This document shows, piece after piece, positions 51,049 to 59,388 of a stretch of 64,000 bases of DNA. The notes under the pieces are model-generated. The model made no database searches and was not told the DNA's origin. It saw nothing but the letters and a program-made list of their open reading frames with translations. Both the position numbers and the translations under genes were made by a program. This DNA comes from Curtobacterium sp. Leaf261 (GTDB taxonomy: Bacteria; Actinomycetota; Actinomycetes; Actinomycetales; Microbacteriaceae), in NCBI RefSeq assembly GCF_001422205.1, contig NZ_LMMJ01000008.1, positions 176,915 to 240,914 of the forward strand. The letters are read 5' to 3'. The stretch's first letter is position 1. Each line of letters starts with the position of its first letter.

Positions 51049-52361
51049 CCGAGGGCACAGCCGTCCCGGCGACACCGGCGGGACACCTCGAGCAGCCCGC
51101 GGACACCTACACCGACGAGACACCACCGCCTGCGCCGCTCCCAGCGCCGACCCTGGCCGACGTCGAGGCAGCGCGCCGGGTCGTCGAGGGGGTCGTCCGG
51201 GTCACGCCGATGGAGACGTCACAGTTCCTCGCCGAGATCCTCGGCAGCCCCGTGCACCTGAAATGCGAGAACCTCCAGCGAACCGGTGCGTACAAGCTCC
51301 GCGGTGCGTACAACCGCCTCGCAGCGCTCAGCGAGGACGAGCGCGCACACGGTGTCGTCGCGGCGAGCGCCGGCAACCACGCGCAGGGCGTCGCACTCGC
51401 CGCCCGGGAACTCGGCATCCGCGCGACGATCTTCATGCCGGTCGGCGTCGCACTCCCGAAGCTGCAGGCCACGCGCGGGTACGGTGCCGAGGCGGTCCTG
51501 CACGGGAACACCGTCGAGGAGGCCCTCGCCGCCGCCAAGGACCACGCGGCGTCGACCGGAGCGGTCTTCATCCCGCCGTTCGACCACCCCGACATCATCG
51601 CCGGGCAGGGCACGCTCGGACTCGAGGTCCTCGAGCAGGTCCCCGACGCGGACACCGTGGTCGTGCCGATCGGCGGCGGCGGACTGATCTCCGGCATGGC
51701 GATCGCCCTCCGCGGCATGGCCGAGCGCCGTGGTCGCCCCATCCGGATCATCGGGGTGCAGTCGGCGAACGCTGCCGCGTACCCGGTGTCGCTCGCGGCC
51801 GGTGCCCCGACGACGATCGCCACGACCCCGACGATCGCCGACGGCATCGCGGTCGCCCGGCCCGGCGAGATGAACTTCCCGATCATCCGCGACCTGGTCG
51901 ACGAGGTGGTGACCGTGTCGGACGACGACGTCTCCCGTGCCCTGGTGCTCCTGCTCGAACGCGCCAAACTCGTGGTCGAGGCCGCGGGGGCCGTCGGTGT
52001 GGCGGCGATCATGACCGGAGACGTCCACGACACGGGCCGGACGGTCGTCGTGCTGAGCGGTGGCAACATCGACCCGCTCATGATGGAGCGCGTGATCACC
52101 CGCGGACTCGTCGCGGCGCAGCGCTACGTGGCGGTCCGCGTGATGCTCCCGGACCGTCCGGGGCAGCTCACCCGGGTCTCGCAGATCATCTCGGACGCGG
52201 GCGCGAACGTGGTCGAGGTCCTACACACCCGGCACGGCCTGGGGCTCGACATCAGCGAGGTCGCCCTCGACCTGAGCATCGAGGCCCGCGGCCCTGAGCA
52301 CGCCGAAGAGGTGCAGGACCGCCTCCGCGAGGCCGGGTACCGACCGCAGCTGCAGGAGTAG
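51045..52361 (+). CDS. ilvA: Threonine ammonia-lyase (threonine dehydratase) with ACT domain
   Basis: A 438-residue PLP enzyme that converts threonine to 2-oxobutanoate and ammonia, first step of isoleucine synthesis or threonine breakdown. The cofactor Lys84 lies in ENLQRTGAYKLRGAYNRL. SAGNHAQGVALAARELG binds the PLP phosphate side, and PIGGGGLISGMAIA is the glycine loop. The C-terminal single ACT domain (RVMLPDRPGQLTRVSQIISD) suggests allosteric control of the TdcB/short type rather than the two-ACT E. coli IlvA. The first 33 residues are a Pro-rich extension. The preceding membrane gene overlaps its start. Confidence 0.94.
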   Translation: MTEGTAVPATPAGHLEQPADTYTDETPPPAPLPAPTLADVEAARRVVEGVVRVTPMETSQFLAEILGSPVHLKCENLQRTGAYKLRGAYNRLAALSEDERAHGVVAASAGNHAQGVALAARELGIRATIFMPVGVALPKLQATRGYGAEAVLHGNTVEEALAAAKDHAASTGAVFIPPFDHPDIIAGQGTLGLEVLEQVPDADTVVVPIGGGGLISGMAIALRGMAERRGRPIRIIGVQSANAAAYPVSLAAGAPTTIATTPTIADGIAVARPGEMNFPIIRDLVDEVVTVSDDDVSRALVLLLERAKLVVEAAGAVGVAAIMTGDVHDTGRTVVVLSGGNIDPLMMERVITRGLVAAQRYVAVRVMLPDRPGQLTRVSQIISDAGANVVEVLHTRHGLGLDISEVALDLSIEARGPEHAEEVQDRLREAGYRPQLQE

Positions 52362-52428
52362 CGCGACCGCGCGACCTCGCCACCGCCGGCCTCGTCATCG
52401 CACGCCGCCGGACGCGACCATGGACACA

Positions 52429-52468
52429 GACGGGAGGCACGGTGCCAGCTGGCACCGTGCCTCCCGTC
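52429..52468. repeat. Perfect 40-bp module A palindrome without spacer
   Basis: GACGGGAGGCACGGTGCCAG (52429-52448) is followed directly by its exact reverse complement (52449-52468). It lies midway between the convergent ilvA and greA genes and can terminate both. Confidence 0.9.
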
Positions 52469-52514
52469 AGAACGCGGCGCAGCCGGTCCGGCTGCTCGCG
52501 ACCCCGTTGCCCGG

Positions 52515-53003
52515 TTACGGCTGGTAGCGCTTGACGTCCTGGACCACGACCGTGATCTCCTTGCCATTCGGGGCTTCGTACGTCGTCGACGCCCCGGCCT
52601 TCAGGCCCATGATCGCCGCACCGATGGGGCTCGACGGGCTGTAGACCTGCAGGTCGGAGCCCTCGGCCACGATCTCACGGTTGCCGACGAGGAACGTCGA
52701 GGCGTCCCCGGCGATGGTCGCCGTGACCACGGTGCCCGGCTCGACGGTGCCGTCGTCCGTGGCCTCGCCGACGGTCGAGGTGCGCAGGAGCTCGGTCAGC
52801 TGGCGGATCCGGGCCTCGATCTTGCCCTGCTCGTCCTTGGCGGCGTGGTAGCCGCCGTTCTCCTTGAGGTCGCCCTCTTCGCGCGCCGCCTCGATGCGGG
52901 CGACGATCTCGGCACGCCCGGGACCGCTCAGCGTCTCGAGCTCAGCCTGCAGACGGTCGTGCGCCTCCTGCGTCAGCCACGTGGTCTGTGTGTCGTTGCT
53001 CAT
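52515..53003 (-). CDS. greA: Transcription elongation factor GreA
   Basis: A 162-residue factor that enters the RNA polymerase secondary channel and triggers transcript cleavage in backtracked complexes. The N-terminal antiparallel coiled coil (about 10-75) carries the acidic tip ARIEAAREEGDLKENGGYHA. The C-terminal FKBP-like domain has YSPSSPIGAAIMGLKAGAST and a final VVVQDVKRYQP. GGAGG-like sequence precedes the ATG at 53003. A clear terminator separates it from the upstream DUF4307 gene. Confidence 0.97.
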   Translation of the reverse strand: MSNDTQTTWLTQEAHDRLQAELETLSGPGRAEIVARIEAAREEGDLKENGGYHAAKDEQGKIEARIRQLTELLRTSTVGEATDDGTVEPGTVVTATIAGDASTFLVGNREIVAEGSDLQVYSPSSPIGAAIMGLKAGASTTYEAPNGKEITVVVQDVKRYQP

Positions 53004-53034
53004 GTGATCTCCTCCGGCCCCCGCAGGTCCAGCC

Positions 53035-53065
53035 AAAAACGAAGAAGACCGGCCAGCGGCCGGTC
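53035..53065 (-). terminator. Intrinsic terminator of the DUF4307 gene
   Basis: On the minus strand GACCGGCC-GCT-GGCCGGTC is followed by TTCTTCGTTTTT. This is the best classical hairpin plus U-tract terminator in the window; it separates the DUF4307 gene from greA. Confidence 0.85.
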
Positions 53066-53086
53066 TCCTTGGCGAATCACACGAGA

Positions 53087-53470
53087 CTACGGGATCCAGC
53101 ACTTGTTGATCAAGCCGGTGACCCCGCGGGAGCTCGTCTTCACCTCGGTCTGGATCGTCCTGGTGCGCTGCTCGGAGGTGGGCAGCGTGACGACCTTCCA
53201 GCCCACGATGGTGAACGACTTGTCGAGGACCTGGACGGCGCACTTCGCGGTGTTGCCCGGATCGACCGACACCTGCGAGCGCACGACGGTGAGGCGGTCG
53301 GACTGGACGTGGTAGCCGACGTCGTCCGAGTCGAGCCCGCGATCCGTCTCGCCGGGACCGGCCCAGATCACCCAGACCGTGAACACCACGGCGATGAAGA
53401 CCGCGACGGCGACCGCGATGACGATGTTCCGTCGGCTGCGGCCGGGGGTCCGGCCGTAGCGGGCGTCCAT
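53087..53470 (-). CDS. DUF4307 membrane protein
   Basis: A 127-residue bitopic protein of the actinobacterial DUF4307 family. It starts MDARYGRTPGRSRRNIVIAV; RYGRT before the helix is the usual family start. One membrane helix (about 15-36) and an external beta domain follow, with DDVGYHVQSDRLTVVRSQVS, NTAKCAVQVLDKSFTIVGWK and a last Cys in LINKCWIP. The ATG at 53470 lacks a clear ribosome site; an in-frame start as far up as 53638 is possible. It is divergent from mca, a recurring neighbourhood in actinobacteria. Function unknown. Confidence 0.85.
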   Translation of the reverse strand: MDARYGRTPGRSRRNIVIAVAVAVFIAVVFTVWVIWAGPGETDRGLDSDDVGYHVQSDRLTVVRSQVSVDPGNTAKCAVQVLDKSFTIVGWKVVTLPTSEQRTRTIQTEVKTSSRGVTGLINKCWIP

Positions 53471-53667
53471 CGCTGCGGCCGAGGCGGATGCGCCGTGGTC
53501 GGGCTGGGCTCCATCGGGGGAGCGCGGGGGCAGTGAAGCGGACAGTTCGGGGACTCCTGGTCGATTACGCTGGGGCAAGCGTAGTTCACCGAGTCCGTGC
53601 CGCAGCCGTGCGGGGACCCCGGGTGCAGCCGCGCTCATGCCGAACCGACCAGGAACCAGGAGACGTC

Positions 53668-54702
53668 GTGACCCTGCGGCTCATCGCGGTCCACGCGCAC
53701 CCGGACGACGAGTCCAGCAAGGGCGCTGCCACCTACGCCAAGTACATCGCCGCCGGCGCGGAGGTGCTCGTCGTCTCGTGCACGGGCGGTGAGGCCGGCG
53801 ACATCCTGAACGAGCAGCTGTCGACGACGGCGCGGTACCGGGCCGGTCGCGACATGGCGGGGTACCGGCGCACCGAGATGGCCGCCGCACAGGAGGCCAT
53901 GGGCATCGAGCACGTCTGGCTCGGCTACCACGACTCCGGGCTGCCGGACGCGGAGCAGGGCGAGACCGTGCGCCCGGGTACCTTCGCGACGGTGCCGATC
54001 GAGACGAGCGCCGAGAACCTCGTCCGGGTCGTCCGTCGGTTCCGCCCGGACGTCATGGTCACCTACGACGAGAACGGCGGGTACCCGCACCCGGACCACA
54101 TCCGGACGCACGAGATCTCGATGGCCGCCTGGCGTGACGCCGGGGACCCGACGAAGTACCCCGAGGCGGGGGAGCCGTGGGTGATGAGCAAGCTGTACTA
54201 CGAGCGCACGATGAACCCCGCGCGCTTCCGTGCCGTGTTCGCCGCACTCACCGAGCGGGACCCCGAGGCGCCGTTCCTCGAGCAGTTCGGCGAGTTCCTC
54301 AAGCGGTTCGAGGACCGTCCGGACCTCGCCACGACGCACGTGCACGTCGCCGACCACTTCGACGCGCGCGACCGGGCGCTCCGTGCGCACGCCAGTCAGG
54401 TGCCGGGGGACAGCCCGTTCTTCTTCTGGCCGAACGACCTCATCGCCGAGGTGTGGCCGACCGAGGACTTCCAGCTCGTGGCCAGCCGTGTCGACGCGAT
54501 GCTCCCCGAGACGGACCTGTTCGCGGGGGTCCACGAGGACTCCGAGCCGTCGCAGACCGAAGTCGCGTTCGCGCCGCTCGAGGCACCGGCCGCCGCTGAG
54601 CGGACGGAAGTCACTGAGCGGACGGAAGCCACTGAGCGGGCGGTCGACGACGACCACCCGGGTGTCAGCGGATCGTCCGCAGAAGAGGAGACGCACCAGT
54701 GA
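53668..54702 (+). CDS. mca: Mycothiol conjugate amidase Mca
   Basis: A 344-residue zinc amidase of the LmbE/PIG-L family that cleaves mycothiol S-conjugates so the mercapturate can be exported, a detoxification route found in actinobacteria. The zinc motif AHPDDE (residues 10-15) is completed by His in NGGYPHPDHIRTHE. CTGGEAGDILNEQLSTTARY and YRAGRDMAGYRRTEMAAAQE fit Mca rather than MshB. The GTG at 53668 follows AGGAG. The last 50 residues, with a repeated TEVTER unit, are a low-complexity addition. It overlaps the next small gene by four bases. Confidence 0.95.
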   Translation: MTLRLIAVHAHPDDESSKGAATYAKYIAAGAEVLVVSCTGGEAGDILNEQLSTTARYRAGRDMAGYRRTEMAAAQEAMGIEHVWLGYHDSGLPDAEQGETVRPGTFATVPIETSAENLVRVVRRFRPDVMVTYDENGGYPHPDHIRTHEISMAAWRDAGDPTKYPEAGEPWVMSKLYYERTMNPARFRAVFAALTERDPEAPFLEQFGEFLKRFEDRPDLATTHVHVADHFDARDRALRAHASQVPGDSPFFFWPNDLIAEVWPTEDFQLVASRVDAMLPETDLFAGVHEDSEPSQTEVAFAPLEAPAAAERTEVTERTEATERAVDDDHPGVSGSSAEEETHQ

Positions 54703-54977
54703 CCCTGTCCGTGCTCATGGCCCTGTCCGTGCTGGGCGGGGCGGTCGTGCTCGCCGCGACCTCGCCGTCGACGCCCGCCTCGACCGTCCCGGACGTCGAC
54801 GTCACGCCCGGGGTCGTCGGGTTCATCGCGATCGCGGCGGTCGCCGTCATCACGATCCTGCTCATCCTCGACATGACACGGCGGATCCGTCGGACCCGGT
54901 ACCGGGCCGAGATCCGCGCGCGACTCGAGGCCGAGGAGCGCGGCGAGCTGCCCGAGGACGACCGCGACGGCGTCTGA
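54699..54977 (+). CDS. Small membrane protein co-translated with mca
   Basis: A 92-residue protein with an N-terminal hydrophobic segment (about 2-20), a short external Ser/Thr/Pro loop, and a second membrane helix (about 38-60, VVGFIAIAAVAVITILLILD). A charged cytoplasmic tail follows (RRIRRTRYRAEIRARLEAEE). The GTG start overlaps the mca stop (GTGA). Similar small membrane genes follow mca in related genomes as I recall them. No function is known. Confidence 0.8.
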   Translation: MTLSVLMALSVLGGAVVLAATSPSTPASTVPDVDVTPGVVGFIAIAAVAVITILLILDMTRRIRRTRYRAEIRARLEAEERGELPEDDRDGV

Positions 54978-55052
54978 CCGGCTGACGGTCTGACCCCGCC
55001 GTCCGACCGGACCCGGCCGACCGACGCTGCACCGGGGGCGCCGAACACGTCC

Positions 55053-55092
55053 GTCCGTCGGGAACACGCGGATCGCGGTGTTCCCGACGGAC
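55053..55092. terminator. Bidirectional terminator between convergent genes
   Basis: GTCCGTCGGGAACAC (55053-55067) pairs perfectly with 55078-55092 across a 10-base loop. It is followed by degraded copies of the GGTGTTCxGxAC arm up to about 55140. Confidence 0.75.
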
Positions 55093-55164
55093 GACGGTGT
55101 TCGGGACGCCCGCCGATCAGGACGACGGTGTTCAGAACACCGGTCGATCGGGACGCCGGTCCGG

Positions 55165-55896
55165 TCAGGAGCCGGTCGTGGCGGACGGTGCGTCCGACGG
55201 GGCAGCGGGCGGGGTGGGCGCCGAGCCGTCGTTCGCCGAGCCGTCCTTCGGCGCGGCGGGCGGCGTGGGGGCCGACCCGTCCGCCGGGGCCGCCGGCGGG
55301 GTGGGAGCGGAGCCGTCCGCGGCGGGACCGTCCTTCGGGGGTGTCGGTGCGCCGGCGGCACCCGGCGCACACTGGCCGGGTCCTGCCGCGGGACCGCCGG
55401 CGGCGCCGGCTCCCGCCTTCGGCGCACCCGAGGGAGCGCCGCTCGGTGCACCCGAGGGAGCGCCGGTCGGTGCACCCGAGGGCGCGCCGCTCGGACGGGC
55501 GGACGCGGAACTCCCGGCGCCGACGGGCGTCCCGCCGTCGTTCCCGGCGGCGACCGCCGCGGTCACGCCGAAGCCGCCGGCGATCAGGACCGCCGCAGCC
55601 GCCGCACCGATCCCGACCCGCCGTCGGAGTCGCGCTCGTCCCGCACCGGGACCGGCCGGGGACGCCGCCGATGCCGGCACCGTGCCTCCCGTCCGGTCCG
55701 ACGTGGTGCGGTCCGCGTCCTGGAGGCTCGCGAAGACCGGGAACTCGGTCGTCACGTCGTCCGCACGCGAGCCCATGGGGGTCAGCTCGCGGGTCCGGGC
55801 GTCGGAGGCGTCGAGCGAGGGCAGCTCGCGGGTCGCGTCGTCGTGCTGCTCGTCGTCGCGGTGGGCGTCCGGCCGGTTGTCGTCGTGGTTCGTCAT
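55165..55896 (-). CDS. Membrane-anchored Ala/Pro/Gly-rich exported protein
   Basis: A 243-residue protein. An acidic cytoplasmic N-terminus of about 90 residues (with two RELxPxD/M motifs) is followed by one membrane helix (about 94-117) and a 125-residue outside part built from repeats of SGAP/TGAP and DGSAPTPPAAP, with one Cys (GPGQCAPG). The sequence is disordered and may span the cell wall. Part of the N-terminal region (DRTGGTVPAS, residues 67-76) is encoded by a module A repeat. It is divergent from the OmpR-type system, and the tandem 11-bp sites between suggest joint control. Confidence 0.65.
   Translation of the reverse strand: MTNHDDNRPDAHRDDEQHDDATRELPSLDASDARTRELTPMGSRADDVTTEFPVFASLQDADRTTSDRTGGTVPASAASPAGPGAGRARLRRRVGIGAAAAAVLIAGGFGVTAAVAAGNDGGTPVGAGSSASARPSGAPSGAPTGAPSGAPSGAPSGAPKAGAGAAGGPAAGPGQCAPGAAGAPTPPKDGPAADGSAPTPPAAPADGSAPTPPAAPKDGSANDGSAPTPPAAPSDAPSATTGS
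55676..55696. repeat. Module A fragment inside the Ala/Pro-rich protein gene
   Basis: GGCACCGTGCCTCCCGTCCG is identical to an arm of the intergenic copies and encodes DRTGGTVP in this gene. Confidence 0.7.
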
Positions 55897-55956
55897 GGTG
55901 GTGTCTCCGTTCCGCCCGGCTCGCTACCGGGTCGAGATCAACCGTCGAAGTCGAAT

Positions 55957-55974
55957 CTGAAGCATGACTGAAGC
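55957..55974. promoter_or_regulatory. Direct repeat with 11-bp period, probable OmpR-type operator
   Basis: CTGAAGC at 55957-55963 and again at 55968-55974, an 11-base period that matches tandem binding by OmpR/PhoB-type regulators. It lies in the 138-base divergent region, upstream of the response regulator encoded at 56035. Confidence 0.65.
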
Positions 55975-56034
55975 ACAGGGAGCGTCCAGACGACTCCAGG
56001 CTTCGTGATGGTCAGGTCACCGAGGGTTGCTCTC

Positions 56035-56718
56035 ATGCCCGCTCCTGCACGTGTCCTCCTCGTCGACGACGACGACGCCATCCGCACCGCCGTCACCGCG
56101 TCCCTCCGCGCCGAGGGACTCGTCGTGCGCGACCTGCCGGACGGAGCGGAGCTGCACACCGAACTCGGGTCGTTCGTGCCGGACCTCGTCGTCCTCGACT
56201 GGATGCTCCCGGGGGCCAGCGGCATCCAGCTCGCCGCCAGGGTCCGGACGAGCTCGGACGCCGCGGTCGTCATGCTCACGGCGCGCGACGAGGTCGACGA
56301 CCGACTGCGCGGGTTCGCCGAGGGGATCGACGACTACGTGGTCAAGCCGTTCGCGATGGCGGAGCTCGTCGCCAGGGTCACCGCGGTGCTCCGCCGGCGG
56401 GGCAGGATCCCGGCCGTGGTCGAGGTGGGGGACCTCGTGCTCGACGGCGCCGCCGCGACGGTCCAGCGCGGTGGGACGGTCCTCGACCTGACCGCGACCG
56501 AGTTCCGCCTGCTGACGTTCCTCGCCGAGAGCCGGGGGAGGACGGTGTCGAAGGGACAGATCCTCACGCAGGTGTGGGGGTACGACGACTACGACCCGAA
56601 CCTCGTCGAGGTGCACCTCAGTGCCCTCCGGCGGAAGATGGAGGCACACGGACCGCGGCTCATCCACACGGTGCGCGGGCTCGGCTACCGGATGTCCAGC
56701 GTGGCGGTGGCAGCGTGA
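56035..56718 (+). CDS. Response regulator, OmpR/PhoB family
   Basis: A 227-residue regulator. Receiver: acidic residues in VLLVDDDDAIRT, phosphoacceptor Asp55 in LVVLDWMLPGASG, and Lys in DDYVVKPFAMAEL. The C-terminal winged helix has LDLTATEFRLLTFLAESRGR, VSKGQILTQVWGYDDYDPNL and VEVHLSALRRKMEAHGPRLI with HTVRGLGYRM. It probably binds the 11-bp direct repeat at 55957-55974 and controls its own operon and the divergent gene. Overlaps the kinase gene by four bases (GTGA). Confidence 0.95.
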   Translation: MPAPARVLLVDDDDAIRTAVTASLRAEGLVVRDLPDGAELHTELGSFVPDLVVLDWMLPGASGIQLAARVRTSSDAAVVMLTARDEVDDRLRGFAEGIDDYVVKPFAMAELVARVTAVLRRRGRIPAVVEVGDLVLDGAAATVQRGGTVLDLTATEFRLLTFLAESRGRTVSKGQILTQVWGYDDYDPNLVEVHLSALRRKMEAHGPRLIHTVRGLGYRMSSVAVAA

Positions 56719-58607
56719 CGCGGCGGGCGACCGGGCGCCCCGCGGTCGGTGCGCCGGCCGGTGCGACGGGCAGTGCGCCGAACGCTGCGACGGGCAGTGC
56801 GCCGGGCGGTGCGGCGGGCAGTGCGCCGACCGGTGCTCCGGGCAGTGCGGCGAACGGCGCGACGGCGCTCCGGACAGGATCGCTCCGGGCCAGGACCGTC
56901 GTCGCGATCCTCGTACTGCTGGTCGTCCTCCTCGGGGCCCTCGCGGTGACGGTCGAGGCGCTCCTCGGGGCGCGGCTGCACGCCCAGATCGAGGACCGCC
57001 TCCGTGACAGGGCGTCCGCCGCGGCCGCACTCGTCGGCACGGTCGACGCCGACGACCTCGCCGACCGGCTGTCCATGCAGGGGCTCTCCGTGAAGATCGT
57101 GCAGGCCGACGGCGCCGCGGTCGAGGCGGGCCCGACACCGGCCGAGCTGCAGGAGGGGCCGCCGGACCCGGGGACGCTCCCCGGCCCGCCGGCGGGCCGG
57201 GGAGCGCGGTCCGACAGCGCGGGCGCCGGCACGAAAACGGGCACGGGCACGAGCACGGGCACGAGCGCTGCAGCGGGCGCTGGGACGGCGGCCGGCGCGA
57301 CCATCAGCTCGTCGACGGTGCGTGAGCACGACGGCGTCGTCACGCTGGTGTCCCGCCTGAGCGACGACTCGACGATCACCCTGACGACCGGCACGCGGTC
57401 CGTGGACCAGACGCTGACCGAGCTCGGCTGGGTGATGGGCGGGGCCTCGGCGGGCTTCCTGCTGCTCGCGGCGGCCGGCCTCGTGCTGGTCGTCCGGCGA
57501 TCGCTCCGGCCCCTCGACGACATGACCGCCGCCGCGCGCTCGATCGCGTCGGGGGATCGCGGTCGGCGTCTCCGTCCGGCCCGTCGGGACACCGAGATCG
57601 GCCGCGTCGCCGCGGCGTTCGACGAGATGCTCGACGCGGTCGAGGGCGCAGAACGTCAGGCGGTCGACGCCGAACTCCGGATGCGGTCGTTCGTGTCCGA
57701 CGCCGCCCACGAGCTGCGCACCCCCGTGGCCGGCATCCGTGCCGCGGCGGACGCGCTGGTCCGGGCACCGCTCGGGAGCGAGGACCGGGAGCGCCTCGCC
57801 ACCCACGTCGTCCGGCAGTCGGGGCGCGCCTCGCGCCTGGTCGACGACATGCTCATGATGACGCGCGTCGACCGCGGCCTGGAGCTCGACCGCCAGGACG
57901 TCGACCTCGCCGACTTCCTGCGCGCGGAGGGGGAGCGGCTGCGGATGCGGCTGCCCTCGCTCACGCTCGACGTCCGGGTCCCCGGGGTGCCGATGGTCGT
58001 CGCGGCCGACGCGGACCGTCTCGCCCAGGTGGTCGGGAACCTCGTGGACAACGCGGCCAGGGCGACCGGGGGCCATGGTCGGGTGCTGCTGGAGCTCGAC
58101 GAGCCCGTGGACGGCTCGTCGGCGCCGGGGACGACGGCGGTTCGCGTGTCCGACGACGGTCCCGGGGTCCCCGGCGCGGACCGGGAGCGGATCTTCGACC
58201 GGCTCGTGCGTCTCGACACGGCCCGGAGCGACCGATCCGGCGGTGCGGGACTCGGGCTGCCGATCGCCAGGGGCATCGCGCGGGCGCACGGTGGCGACCT
58301 CGTGTGCGCGGAGTCCGCCGGCGGCGCGGTGTTCGTGGTCACCCTGCCCGGGGCCGCCGGGGCCGCCGGGGCCGCCGGGGCCGCTGGATCAGCCGGAGCC
58401 GCTGGATCAGCCGGAGCCGCCGGGTCAGCCGGGGCCGCGGAGGCCGCCGGATCGACGCGCCCGATGGTCCGCGAGCAGTCGGACGGGAGGCGCGGTCCGG
58501 CACCGCGCGTCGGTGACGCTGGGTGGGCCTCCAGTCCGGCGCCGACCGGGAGCGGGACCGCCGGACGCGTCCCGGCGGAACTCAGCGGACGGGCTGCAGC
58601 GCGATGA
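56715..58607 (+). CDS. Sensor histidine kinase, EnvZ/MtrB-like, with low-complexity ends
   Basis: A 630-residue kinase. Residues 1-55 are an Ala/Gly/Ser/Pro lead from a 24-bp repeat (ATGSAPNA units). Helix 1 is at about 60-82 and helix 2 at about 238-262. The 155-residue extracellular sensor between them contains a Gly/Thr-rich loop (KTGTGTSTGTSAAAG). HAMP-like region 263-318. His332 lies in FVSDAAHELRTPVAGIRAAA. HATPase_c has NLVDNAARATGG, DDGPGVPGADRERIF and GAGLGLPIARG. From about residue 546 the protein runs on for 85 residues of GAAGSAGAAG repeats and a segment encoded by a module A repeat, overlapping the convergent gene by 26 bases. The ends are unlikely to be functional domains. Confidence 0.9.
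   Translation: MTRRATGRPAVGAPAGATGSAPNAATGSAPGGAAGSAPTGAPGSAANGATALRTGSLRARTVVAILVLLVVLLGALAVTVEALLGARLHAQIEDRLRDRASAAAALVGTVDADDLADRLSMQGLSVKIVQADGAAVEAGPTPAELQEGPPDPGTLPGPPAGRGARSDSAGAGTKTGTGTSTGTSAAAGAGTAAGATISSSTVREHDGVVTLVSRLSDDSTITLTTGTRSVDQTLTELGWVMGGASAGFLLLAAAGLVLVVRRSLRPLDDMTAAARSIASGDRGRRLRPARRDTEIGRVAAAFDEMLDAVEGAERQAVDAELRMRSFVSDAAHELRTPVAGIRAAADALVRAPLGSEDRERLATHVVRQSGRASRLVDDMLMMTRVDRGLELDRQDVDLADFLRAEGERLRMRLPSLTLDVRVPGVPMVVAADADRLAQVVGNLVDNAARATGGHGRVLLELDEPVDGSSAPGTTAVRVSDDGPGVPGADRERIFDRLVRLDTARSDRSGGAGLGLPIARGIARAHGGDLVCAESAGGAVFVVTLPGAAGAAGAAGAAGSAGAAGSAGAAGSAGAAEAAGSTRPMVREQSDGRRGPAPRVGDAGWASSPAPTGSGTAGRVPAELSGRAAAR
58480..58540. repeat. Module A pair inside the kinase 3' end
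   Basis: CGGACGGGAGGCGCGGTCCG and the inverse arm GGGCCTCCAGTCCGG lie within the last 45 codons of the kinase gene and encode part of its C-terminal extension. Confidence 0.7.
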
Positions 58608-59292
58608 CGAGGATGCCGACCCACTGCGCGAGGAACGCCACGACGGTGAGCGCGTGGAACACCTCGTGGAAGCCGAACACCCCCGGAGCGGGGTTCGGAC
58701 GCTTGAACCCGTAGACGACCGCGCCGACGACGTACGCGAGTCCGCCAGCGAGCTCGAGCGTCATCATGGCCACGTTCGCCGCGAACAGCTGCGGCAGGAA
58801 CGCCAGGGCGGCGCACCCGAGGAGCACGTACAGCGGCACGTACAACCAGCGGGGCGCCCCGATCCAGAACACCCGGAACGCGATCCCGAGCAGCGCTCCG
58901 GACCACATCAGCACGAGCAGGACGGTGGCGGGTGTCGTCGCGAGCGCACAGACGGCGATCGGGGTGTAGGTCCCCGCGATGAGCAGGAAGATGTTCGTGT
59001 GGTCGATGCGCTTCAGCACGCGCTTGACCTTCGATCCCCACGGGAACCGGTGGTAGGTCGCCGACACCCCGAAGAGCACGAGTGACGTCGCCATGAAGAC
59101 CGCGCTCGAGGCCTTCGCGGCCGGACTCGCGGCGAGCACGACGAGGACGATGCCCAGCACGAGGGCGACCGGGAAGGTCCCGAGGTGGATCCATCCGCGC
59201 CATGCGGGTGGTGCGGCGGGCTGGTCGGTCGCGTCCGCGTCCTCGGTGAACGGGATGTGGGGCAGCGTCCCGGAGGGCTCGGACGAGGTCAT
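58582..59292 (-). CDS. Hemolysin III family (PAQR/TrhA-like) membrane protein
   Basis: A 236-residue seven-helix protein of the hemolysin III/PAQR family. The conserved YHRFPWGSKVKRVLKRIDHT carries the first His and Asp of the putative metal site, and FGFHEVFHALTVVAFLAQWV the two C-terminal histidines. A polar N-terminus of about 28 residues precedes helix 1. Bacterial members are linked to membrane energetics or lipid homeostasis; the haemolytic name is historical. The ATG at 59292 lies 97 bases from the divergent prenyltransferase gene. Confidence 0.94.
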   Translation of the reverse strand: MTSSEPSGTLPHIPFTEDADATDQPAAPPAWRGWIHLGTFPVALVLGIVLVVLAASPAAKASSAVFMATSLVLFGVSATYHRFPWGSKVKRVLKRIDHTNIFLLIAGTYTPIAVCALATTPATVLLVLMWSGALLGIAFRVFWIGAPRWLYVPLYVLLGCAALAFLPQLFAANVAMMTLELAGGLAYVVGAVVYGFKRPNPAPGVFGFHEVFHALTVVAFLAQWVGILVIALQPVR

Positions 59293-59376
59293 GCTGGAAC
59301 CCTACGGCGACCGGGTCGCGCCTCGGCTGGGAGGCCGGTCCGAGCGCGGTGTGCATGGTTCCCAGCGGATCAGCGC

Positions 59377-59382
59377 TACCGT
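59377..59382 (+). promoter_or_regulatory. -10 element for a probable leaderless transcript
   Basis: TACCGT ends six bases before the GTG at 59389. Confidence 0.5.
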
Positions 59383-59388
59383 TGGCGG

